Of a stretch of DNA of 64,000 nucleotides, positions 40,701 to 52,700 are shown piece after piece. The stretch lies in contig NC_092573.1 in assembly GCF_037975245.1 (NCBI RefSeq), positions 11,101,501 to 11,165,500 of the forward strand, in the 5' to 3' direction. The notes under the pieces are model-generated. The model saw nothing but the letters and a program-made list of their open reading frames with translations, did not search any database and was not told the origin of the DNA. The stretch's first letter is position 1. Each line of letters begins with the position of its first letter. The translations under genes and the position numbers were made by a program. Source of the stretch: Apostichopus japonicus (lineage: Eukaryota > Echinodermata > Holothuroidea > Aspidochirotida > Stichopodidae).

Positions 40701-43700
40701 AAGGAGCTTAAAACATTTAGCTTGACTTGAAAACTTGGTAAAAAAAAGTTCAAAAGATCTCTTCTTCGATAGTTAACAAACGAAATTCGCATTCACTGTT
40801 GGTGATCAACTCATGGTACCGTTATGGGTCTGCAGTCAAGGAAGTGCAGCTGGTCAAGTTTCGCGTAGGACCGATATGACAGCGCCCTCTATTGATCTTG
40901 GGTGTGGACAGAGCCCTATTTGATGGGATCATACTCCACCATACCGGGGAACGATACGTAACCAGATAACTTAAATCTGTTATTTATGGTCCACCAAAAT
41001 CACTCTAGAGACATCAAAACTAGGAATAAATTTAAGTGATTTTGCCAATAAAAAGCTATCAGACTATATACAATCAATTTGTTGGGACACAACATTTCTG
41101 TGCATTGGACCAAACGATTTAAACTACGAATCTCGCAAGTTCAGAGTAGCCAAACATTTCTGAGGGACATAGACTTACTGGTTAGGGTTTAGGGATGTAT
41201 GCAATTATTCATAAATATTACCCTGCATGGACAGAATTGAAGAGCGAAACCTGACACACCATGCAGAGCTGCTTTAAAGCATGTCCTGTTTTTGCAACTG
41301 CAACATACAGTATAAGCACAGTGTTTCCAAGGGGAAGAATGTAATTTAAAACCATATATGATACCTGTAGTGTACATGAAAACCACCAATATCTAAAAGG
41401 GAATACTGCTGGAGCTGCATTGCATTGGAATTTTAAAGCAAACATATTTACCTACGGCAGCTGGTTACAACTTTTTTCCTGTTATGCATACATAACTTAA
41501 TGTATATTTTAATACAAAGCTTCCTTGCTTCCAATATTTTAGTTTCAAAAACAGGATGCGCCTTATCAGAGGGAGGGAGAACTTGGATCATGACTAGACC
41601 TGGATTGAGAACATAATGGTACCTTTACTGACTGTTTGGTTTCAAAACTTTAAGGGTTTACAAAGCTACTAACTGTAGAATTATGAATACAGCCAGCTGA
41701 TCTTGTAAAAAAACATACAGAAGAGCTGTTTGATTTACTTTATAGAAAACAAAACAAACTTAAGAATTGGTGAGTTCGATTCGGTTATCAAAGATCGTTT
41801 ACCCCATACAATTTTTTCGCAAATCAGTATTAATGACATGCATAAAACAAACTTAGAAAAATTGCTGTTAATACTTAATTTACATCATAATTTGAAATGA
41901 AACTTCATTAGCCAAGCTGTAACAAACTACACTGCTGTGGGAATTTAGTGTCATGAAGCAAATGAAAAATTTATCAAAATTAACTCAAAGGACCCTGGTG
42001 TCATATAAATGTTGAGTTCTTGAATAACTGGCATTCCATGACAACATGTAGAATTTAATAATCAACTTTTTTTGGGCATACCTGCTTGTATCATGAAATT
42101 AAAAGGAATTTTAAATTATGAGGCTTTCACTCTACTCAATATCTACATTCTTAATGGCTCAGTCAAAGAGGAACTCTTACGTTAACAAGAGAATTTGAAA
42201 TCTAATTTATACAAGATCAACTGTCAAAGAGTTTCAACCATGTCTAACAAGGGGAACTTTAAATAAGCTAGGATACTAATGATAAGTTTGGTAATGTCTC
42301 TGAATTTCAAATCCAGAAAATTTAGTTATTTCATTGAACTGTTTACAAATTTCGTACTGCGCATAACTACGTTACTTACGGTATGATTCTTTTTTTTTCC
42401 GTGACGCAACCTGCTAGTAACTTCAAGAATTTTGGAGGAAACTCCACAAAATTCCGCACACGTTAAACAGAGCATAAAATTGATGTGGCTTTGGGGCAAT
42501 CTGCCAAAGACTTTGTTCCTGAAGTGGCTGAGTTTAACAATTTGTGAGCAAAAAATCATACATTGGCAGCGCACAGAATCCCTTGTGTTTTTCGCTTCAT
42601 ATACTGTACATGTGTATTGCGCTGTTCCAAACAGTTGGGCCTGTTTAGGTGTTGAAAAATTCTCTTAATCATAGGCAGCAGCCAGACACCCTTTAAAAGT
42701 TCGACTTTTAATATGTTAAATTTCTTCATTTTGCTACATATTTATATTTTCAATTATTCTTTCTTGGAGGTCCTCGCGATTCAAAATTGCTCTCAGACAT
42801 TTTACGAGGAATGGTACAGTAAATGACAGAAAGTGACTGGACACCGATAGCCATTTAAGGTATTAATCAAAGGTTTACCCAGTTCACTCTAAACACAGTA
42901 AATCTAGAGTGCTGACTACTTAGGCTGAGACAGGTAAGGAAGGAAGCAAAGCAACTGCAAGACACAAATACCTGGTCTGTTGAACTTAACATGCTGATAA
43001 GATTTTAATCAATAAATGAGAATCCTCAATTGTTACTAAAGATCCAGCACAAAATAAGAAAGCAATTATCACCTCATTTTTTGGTATTTGGAAAATCAGG
43101 TCAGAGGCACAGAGGGAATAACTTATTAACAATTCGAGGAGATGTCTTGCAAAAATAATAAACGCATATATTGCTTATTGGGCAATACGTCTGTGTTGCT
43201 TACATTTTCAACTGCAGATATACCCATGGTGCAGTTCATGGTAGGGTGGGCCTCGTGAAGCTTTACCCCATGGACGGTCGCCTTCTCCCCTTCAGCCTTG
43301 AAAGACTCATTCCATCTGCCACCAGATCTGGAAGGACAATCAATCCAAATGGATACTGAATGAAAAACTCTACACTGTAAACACTTGTGGACCTATCGCC
43401 TAGGCGATAGGCGAGGGCATCAAAAGCAATGATACACAAGGAAATCTGATAATATCAACACATATTCCTGAGTTAATACTAGTTAGTTAGTTAAAGAGCT
43501 ACTGTATATCATGTTAGGGTATGCACACTGGAGGGGGGGGGGGGTAATTGCTACAACATATTTGCATCATGTTTAGCCAAAGAAACAAAAACAAAAAAGG
43601 CTGCATAAATTGGTGACACTAGAATAAAGTCATTAAATATTATAATAGGGGGTGGGTAATAGGGGGTGGGTGTTGACCCAGAAGAGGAGGGGTTTGACAA

Positions 43701-46700
43701 GGACACAGGGGCTAAAAATTGTTACCAACTAGTCGACTTGGCCAATGGGAAAGTATGACAGTAGAGTAGAGGCTGGTAAGAGAGTAGCCTATTTAAATGT
43801 AAATTATAAAACTTACTGGTTTATATATTTACGAGTGACCCACTTACCTGTCTCCCCACAACCTATGCACCGCATTCTACCGTGTCTAGAATGCCCTGGT
43901 AATCTTTTAACACTGTACACCCTCACTGGCCCAAATGGCCTTCCTTCATTTTGAGACCACTTTCCCACAAAGTGGCCCCTGACGCGACCTCGGGGAGGGT
44001 GGCGGGTAAACCCTGCCACCCGCCGAGCTCGCCGAGAAGGAAAAATCTAACGCTAACAAAGACTGCTGACGCCTCCAGGCGGAGCCCACCCTGAACAGTC
44101 GGGGTGGGGGTCCGCCCTCCGTCACCCCGTAGGCGTGCCTCCCCCTACACTAACAGAGGCCTAATTGAACAAGGGGACGAGGCCCATACTACCTTAGATG
44201 GTAAAGAGTAACCTGGTAAACCGAACTAAGGAAACAACACCCACCGATAGACAAGAAGCCGCAGGCGACCCAGGGGGTGGCGATGTCTATCGACGAAACG
44301 CGAGGAGTCATGAGTCAGGTCGAACGACCGCTCCCCCGTCCGGCTGCGTCCCACCTCCCTCGGGGGAGGGTGGCGGGAAATGGAGACAGGTAAGTGGGTC
44401 ACTCGTAAATATATAAACCAGTAAGTTTTATAATATTTACTTCGTTCCCCACTTACCTGTCTCCCCACAACCTATGCACCGAGTGGCACTGTCCGATGGT
44501 GGGAGGCCCGAGGGGTGGGACCCTGGAGCTCGTATCATCGAGCGACCAAAGCCAAATCGGCCTGTGATATGTCCGATAAGTAGCAGGCGACAAAGCAATT
44601 GGAGTCTTCCACGCCGTCGTCTTGCAGATGTCCACTATTGGAAAACCTGCGAACAGGGCTGTAGAAGCAGTGAAACCCCTGCTGTTGTGAGCCGTGGATC
44701 TGCCTGGACCTGTAGCCAGAGGGCGGACGGCTTCCACCAAACAGCGGGACAAGGTATCCTCCCAGGCTGCTGAGTGGGGCACTCGAAGGAGGAAGAACAG
44801 AGATGTCGAAGTACCCAAGAGATCTTGTGTTCTGTTGAGGTACCACTTCAGTGCCCTAATGGGAAACCATACTGTAGTCTGTCCTCGGGGATCAAAGAGA
44901 AGGTCTTGATCTCTGGGATGATGATGTCTCCCGGTAGGAGAGCCCAAACCTGGTTCTAGCGAAGGAGGGGTCGAGAACTATCAGCACCCCACAAACCGTA
45001 GGACTGAAGGCACCTTAGTCAAGGCGAGCCGTTGCTGCCTGGCGTGGAGCCGTAGGGGAAGCCCCTGATGGAAGGCGGCAACAGCCGAACGAAAGTTTTT
45101 GATCGTCTAAACCCTGCCTCCCTTCTTGGAACAGTGGGTAAGGAGTCGGCGATCAAGGTTAGAAAGGCCATGGTAGGCAGAGTCTGTCTCGTTCGGCATA
45201 CTCCGAATCTCCGTAGGCAGAAAACGTAAGTACCAAGGTTGTTCTCACTCTGGCGGCCAAAGTCCTTTCTGTCTAAGGAAACACCAGACAATTTCCAGGC
45301 ACCTAATTGTAGGCCCTTGCTGTCCGGGTGAGCCAGCGCCCCGTCTATGGGACAACCGACTGTGGTTTGTCCGGCAGGATCGCTGGCTCGTCCGCTAGGA
45401 GCTGGATAACTTTTGCCCGAACCGGGGTCAGCGGGGCCACTATGATGGCTGACCATGCCAAGAGGGGGAAGATGTAAGCTTCCGGTCCGTTTCGCGACAG
45501 GGACCTGGCGTTATGTGGAAGGCCTGCGGGTGGGCCGCCTGAACAAAGATGAGCAGCCCATTGTTGCCCTGTGTCGCAATCAGGTCTATCAGAGGTCTGC
45601 TGAACATGTGGAAAAACCTACTTCATGTTCGTTGCAAAAGGGTCCACTCGTCAGGGTGGAGCTGTCCCCTGGGCAGAGCATCGGCCATCACATTCTCCTT
45701 TCTGGCTATCTGAGAGACTTGTAGGGCCATGCTAGATTCTGTAGCTGTGGTGAGGGTCTCCCTTGCCAGACGGCAATATCTCTCTGACCTGGTGCCACCA
45801 TGTCTGTTGACGTAGCTACAGTATGTTACCACCGTCGTGTTGTCTGAGAGGATGGTAGTCAAAAGCCCTGTACCTGGGCGCCGGAGGGCTCCAGAGAGCC
45901 CAACCCTGTGTATCTGCTGCTAAAGAAGTCAAGGACAGCGGCCTGCTTGGTGACCTTGTTAGTGCTTGCAGGACAGCCGCACTCGCAGTACTGATTCAAT
46001 ACCACAGTACCGTTGATGACTCCTTCAGTTATCAACCCGTTGCAATCAGAAAACTCTGAAGAAAAGGAATGTCCTGATGATGCTAAGCTGTACCCTGTAG
46101 GGAGGTTTAATGGAGGTTCTTTCCATGCTAAAAAATATTAATCATAATATTGGGGAAAGAAAAGGCGTAGACCTATTGAAAGATAATGATGCCTGAGGCG
46201 CCTAACAATATTACTCCGGTCAACGAAAACCTGTCAAGCATAGAGACAAGTATCTTCTGGATGGGAAGCTGCACTGACAAAAAAGTGCCTTGCCCAAGGA
46301 AACAACTGAATGATCCGGCCAGGACTCAAACCTGCAAGCCTTAGATCACCAGTCCACTGCCTTCACCACTTGACCACAGTACTCTCTAAAAATGAGTACT
46401 GAAGGTACAGAATCTCACTCTGCTGAGTGAGTACGGAATCTTAAACAATGCTGCCCTGCTACAAAAAATGAGACTGAGTACTGAATGGATAGTTTGCTTC
46501 ATCAGAATCTTAAACAAAGCTACAATGCTACTGTTTATGTGACTCCTACAATTATATGTATGTATTTAAGAACGTATTTAGGATCATCCTGCAAGTAGGA
46601 GCATGAGAAGAAGCCTCACTGGCTTAACCAAGCTGCAAGCTGACTGAAGTCAGTCTCTTACATACAAATTTAACATCCATGATTATGAAAAGTCAACAAC

Positions 46701-49700
46701 TCTGTAGCTGGACAACATACATTAATCTTGGGGTGGCCTGAATCGGGGACCTTATGAGTGAAAGGCTTTAACCCTGAGCTAACTGAGCTATAGACCTACT
46801 CATCAGAAACAAACTCCCAACAGGGGCTGTGAAGATGGTGAGAGGGTGGGTTTGTAGAAAATCCACCTCATAAATCCCTGGCTGCTTAACGGAGCCCGGG
46901 GAGTTACTCAGCAAACACAAAAGCGTTACTAAGCATGTAGTGTTTTGTTATGACAACGTTATGAGTGGTGTAAGAGGTATGTCACCGAAAACGTTTTCAG
47001 GCTCATATTTCAAAACGATTTACGTTAAGACAATAATATAACATTAATACAACATTAATATCTCATAGAAACGTTATGTCGACGTTTTTACCACACCACA
47101 TTTAACGTAATAAACACGTAATAAATGTTATGATAACGTACCCGTTACTCCTCAAATCTCTCCATGTCGAGACGTGTCAATTTCGTAGTGTAGTACAGTA
47201 GAAGTATCCAACTTCCTATTGAAACCACCTAGCGCATAGCCACGACTAGGCTATCAGGTGCTACGAAATGCAACTGTGCTTAAAATGTCGGGAACATCGA
47301 ACATTATTCACGAAGCGCATACTGTATGCTCGGAGCGCGTTAGCGCTTGTACCTTTGTTGGGGTTTTATCCTACCCCTTTTCCAACTTACTACTAACGCG
47401 TTTGTCTTGGAAATTCACCCAAAAAATAGAGAGAGAGGTTTATTCCATGGGATCGCTCACGTAGTCGACAGCTCGTTGCAGCAAACGTTGAGCTTACACG
47501 TGTCAATCCAGGTGACTGCTTGGCCCCCCTCCTCTCATAACAAATACACAGCGCGGGAATATTGTCTTGGCAGTTTGCCAAGACTCTTGGAAGGCTTCGT
47601 TTTCCTGGCACTTTGCCAAGCTTCGAGAACGTTCTCTTCTTGGCAGGTTGCCAAGGTACTAAGTAACGAGACTGTACTAGAATCGCTTCAGTTTGCGCCT
47701 TTTAACATGCTCTGGAGGGGGTTCCACCAGCGTTTTAAACAACAAAACATATGCAAGGTTTCAAACCTAGACATATGGCGATGAATTATAACGAGAGAGA
47801 AATATAATTAGCGAGGAGAATATGACCCATGAATGCACAGGAAATCTATGTCATGTCCTGGTTTCTGCTGGTACTTATTAAACACACATTCGGGATGTGT
47901 AATGATAAATGGTGTAGCGATTGCAGTGTCTTTCCGCAATTGATTCGAACCTGTCGTCGCAGCTCAAGCTGCTAGTTCCGGGGGGCAACACTCCCCTGAT
48001 GAAAGAGACTCTTCCCCCTCTTGGAGGCAGGATTAACTTTGAGGCTGGGGATAAGTATATCTCCGTTTGCCGTGGGAACCTCGCTCCAGCCGGCTTTCCT
48101 TTCGGATTGGGCGTTTGCCCTTACTACCCCGTTCTGGGGGCCCAGCAGTTGTTGATCTCATCGGTTCCCTGCTCCGGGACCGACTCCTGGGATCCGGAGT
48201 GGAACCTCGGTTCCGCACTCCCTGTGAGGTCTCGCTGGACCCGTGGTCTCTCGGAGCCCATCTCTGTGTGCGTACCTAGCCGGGTACCACTCCTCTCGAC
48301 CCGGACATTCTGTCCATTCCGGTCGGAATTTCAAATGGGCTATTTATTGGCCTTGAGCCTTGCCCTTGCCTTCCCCCTTGGTCATAGAATCCGGACGGTG
48401 CCGGGACCTTGGGGGGCAATATCTCTTTCTCCTCTCTCTCTCTCTCTCCTCCGGCCTCTCTCGCCGGACTCGGGCTCCCGGAGCCTATCTCTGTGTGCGT
48501 ACCACGCCGGGTACCACTCTCCTCGACCCGGACATTCCGTCCGTTCCGGTCGGAACTTCTAAAGGGCTTTTTATTGGCCTTGAGCCTAGCCTTCCTTGGG
48601 TCGGAGGGGAACGTCTGTTCCGGGCTCCTTCTGAGGTCTCGCCGGACCCTGGCTCTCCGGAGCCCCTCTCTTTGCGCGCACCACAACGGGTGCCGCTCTC
48701 TGCGACCCGGACGGACTGTCCGCTCTGGCCGTCTTTGTCATGGGCTTTTGGTTGGCCTTGAGCCTTGCCCTTGCCCTAGCCCTTGGTGGTACATCCGGAC
48801 AGCGCCGGCACCTTGGGTGGCAAAATCTGCATCTCTCTCTCTCTCACATGGGCTTTTGGTTGGCCTTGAGCCTTGCCCTTGCCCTAGCCCTTGGTGGTAC
48901 ATCCGGACAGCGCCGGCACCTTGGGTGGCAAATCTCCATCTCTCTCTCTCTCTCTTCTCCGGCCCTCTCCTGGCCTCTCTCCATCTCAACTCCCACCAAC
49001 TCTCTCACTTCCTCTTCATCTCCTGTCTCTCCTCCGATTCCCTCCAGGGGAACTGTGGGTTCGGTGATAGATCTAACCTGTCCCGGCCTGCTAGCCAGGT
49101 GTCGATGTGCTGCCACTGTCTGGTGTGAAAACAAAACAGACTAGACAGAGGTCTCGGAACAGTTCACACATTTAAGGTGGCTTCGAGACATGTCTGAGAA
49201 ACCCACGTTAAGGAGAGACTAACGGCAAATAGTCTAACGTATCAAACGGAACGACTATAAGGAGGAAGTAGGGTGGGAGTATGCTAACAGAGAGTAAAGT
49301 TACGTGACAAAAACAACGCGCCCCGCTAGAGGCTCGCGGCTTACAAGGTACGCTACAATAGTGAAAAACTTCCCACACTTAGAAGCGAACACGTAACCAG
49401 AATACATGAAGGAAAAGGACGAAGCATGTAAACAAGGGAGAGAACCCCTCTATCCGCGTACAGAGCGGGAAGGGAGGAACAAGGCTACGAGATACGCCCC
49501 AAGTGAAAACTCCCGACACTTAGGAGGTGCACGAGTAGCGAAACCCATGGAGAACATGAAAATATGTACAAATATATGAAGGTTCAAACAAGAACAACAA
49601 CAACGTAATCGAACCGCCTAGTATTGGATAGGAGTTCGCGGCTTACAAGATACGTTACAAGGAGAAACACTTCCGACATATGGAAGCAACGTAACTAAAC

Positions 49701-52700
49701 AAATATGCATCGAAAACTTGTAAAAGGACGAAACATGTATATAAGGGAGAGAACCCCCTAACCGCGAACCAGCGGAGGGGGGAACAAGGCTACGAGGTAC
49801 ACCCCAAGTCATGAGACTCAGGGCGCGCACGTAGCAACAACTGGAGGAAACATGAAAATATACAACAATATATGAAATCAAGGATACTCCCGTCTTAACA
49901 TGAAAAACAACGAAACGAGCCGACTATCTCGACTAGTTAGGAGAAAACGGAACGTGGCAACAACTACGCTACAAAAGTGAAAACCCACACTGAAAGCGTA
50001 AAAATTAACGAAGTACATGAAAGCAAAACATCTTATGCTAAGTAAGAAAAGCTGAAACACATGTACATACGGAAAAACATGCCTGTCCGCGTAAACAAGG
50101 CGGTATAGGCAACGCTACAAATTACGCTACAAGGGGAAAACCCACACAAAGGCGTAAGAAGTAACGAAGGTACATGAAACAAGCAAAACATATTATCTTT
50201 TAAAGTAAGAAAAGCTGAAACATGTACATACGAAAATATATGCCTATCCGCGTAAACAAGGCGGTATAGGCAACGAACGAAGTAGTCTCGCAGAGCTACT
50301 ACCTGTTACCCTAAAAACGTTACGTAAGAAAAAACGAACGCATGGGCGAGAGTGTACACTAAAAACAGCCCCCAAAAACACCCTTCCCTACAAGAAAAGG
50401 ATACTTATCAGGCTGGAAAAGATCCTTGGAAGTGCAGAAGTCCTGATAGGAAACTTCTAGAGTATAAATCCAAGGTAATCCGGGCGAATTTCGCGAAAAT
50501 TTTTCTAACTCCGAAAAACACATTGAGACACTTTGTGGGTAGAAAAATGAAGGAAGGCCATTTGGGCCAGTGAGGGTGTACAGTGTTAAAAGATTACCAG
50601 GGCATTCTAGACACGGTAGAATGCGGTGCATAGGTTGTGGGGAGACAGGTAAGTGGGGAACGAAGTAAATTAATTTGTATACAATCGGTCAGAGCCCTCA
50701 TTATGTTACGAGATGCGAACAACGTATGGAGTTGGGTCTCGGGAGATGCGATGTTGCAATTAATGCATCGTCCTCTCGGGCTTGTTTCGGAGAGATCGAT
50801 TCTACGCGTAAAACATCTGATCTTACTTGTCAGTCTTCTTTGCCATCCCATTTAGCCAGGTGAACATGATGGAGACATCGACTGCTTCTTCTCCTTCATT
50901 GTAGACATCCCAGAGGAACACTCCCAATGGTAATGATGAATTCTGAGAAAGCGACAAACACAAAAACCATCGATACCGACTGGAACTAAAAAAAGATGCT
51001 CTTCTATATTTATAGATACTAAATGTAGCTTATAGCTATAATTTCATGAGTTGGCAATCATGGTAGCCTCAAGATTAGTCAACAGAAAGGTAGGGTGCTT
51101 TCAAACAATAATTTTATGTGGAAACGGAACTAAGTACGGTAAGTAAGTAGGGAAGCAAAGTAAAACACAATTTAAGAAAACTAATGACACCTCAAGAATC
51201 TCCAGAGCAGTTTACCATTGCAGAGCAGTTTACCAGGAGTAGGAGAGGGAAGTATTCTGATACTGTAGGTAAACTGAGAAGTATCGACATCACACCACAC
51301 TCACTCTACAAAATTTCATTTGGTAGGTTAGATGCGGCCCTGTCATGAAGGGAGGGCGGTGTGCAGAGAGCTTGCCTGATTCCTCTCAAGATGAGGTATG
51401 CACCGTAACAACAAGAGTGCTATCACGGTGAAGCAATATAGATAGATACAGTAATTGTACCTTACTACAGCTTAGGTTTCTACATTTCTAGATGATTCTT
51501 ACCCACCGACTGAAACGAATAGATTGATACAGTATTTAAATGACTGCCCAGTCAAGTAACAGAGTTTCTACATATTCGTACAGAGTCTTTTGCAAGCCGT
51601 GGAAATCTTGACGATTTTACTAAATTAGTTCATAAATATCCCCTCCTGCTCCCAATTGTTTTATATTTAATTATGATTTCATCTGTATTTAACTAACTAC
51701 GCATATAAACATGAATGATTTCAGTAATTATTTTTCCAGTTAATCAGTGACTGTGGTTTTAGAAGCAGTTGCTTATGTATCTGAAATTAATTATTTAATA
51801 TAAATGAATAACAGATTAAGTGATCTGAATACACCCACCCAGTCAGCATTATATTAACACTGACTAAAGGAGAGACAATGTACTTGATTCATAGATCATA
51901 AACTTGTAATTAATGACTAAGCTATTCTAATTGTTCCAGACTTTAATCAACAACACTAATGCACAGCAATCTACCTGATAAACTACAATCTTCCTAGAAA
52001 CATGAAAGGCAAGAATGGAAGTACTGCTGTTAACTTCAACTCACTGAGTCACCAAAGAGTATATTTACATAGTCCTTTTAGTACCATACCCTTGTTTGTC
52101 TAGTACTGTTTAGTCGGTTATTAGGGAGGGAGGTTTGTGGTTGTACAGCTTGACTTGTTTGTCTACTGAGGTGGTTACAACCACTAAGTCTGTGTGATCG
52201 ACTTTAATAGTTAGTTAAACTTTCCTGATAAACAGGGGACAATACCCTAAGCTTCAATAAATAACCACATTTTCTAGGTATTCCTATTCCAGATGATGAT
52301 TGCTAAAATGTAATGCTAAAATTTAACACAGGGTTCGTGTTAAGTTAGACAAAATGTTTTTTTTTTGGAGGGGGGATGGGGGATAAAACATGGTCATTAA
52401 CACAGAGAAATGATAAAACATACTGGTCCAGTGTTATGTGTTAATTGTAACTCATAGTATTTCAGCCTCTGAAGAAGATCCTGCTAGGATCAAAATGTCG
52501 GGTCCACTTACTTTTACACACTGTAACTTATACTGTAGTGTCTCTTTCCAGTGAGACGAACCCCACAATAACACTTAACCATCGACTGGCTATTTCTGTA
52601 CTATGTATACTTTTTGTATAAATTTGCATTTCCCAAATATGGCAACAGCTCAGTACAATTGTTGAAGAGACAAAAACTCTGTCTTTGATTATTCATAAAT

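Larger units (their letters stand above)
43803..50670 (-). mobile_element. DIRS-like tyrosine-recombinase retrotransposon (defective, 6.9 kb)
   Basis: Inverted terminal repeats, identical as read over 111 bp (43842-43952 against 50544-50654), plus unique outermost ends of 39 bp at the left and 16 bp at the right. The internal complementary region at 44382-44481 is an exact inverse of both ends. Reading leftward: leader with tandem repeats, GC-rich repeat field, ~2 kb unrelated DNA, RNase H (45862-45623), tyrosine recombinase (45456-44453). The reverse transcriptase domain was not found. No target-site duplication, as expected for DIRS elements. It sits in GBA2 intron 3, in the same orientation as the gene. 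Confidence 0.88.

Noticed and set aside
47921-48562. 213-codon plus-strand open frame
   Set aside because: Lies in the GC-rich low-stop repeat field of the DIRS element, opposite its coding strand; no domain recognised.
48409-49128. 239-codon plus-strand open frame
   Set aside because: It follows the GC-rich 108-bp tandem repeats, is open in several frames on both strands and has no recognisable domain.
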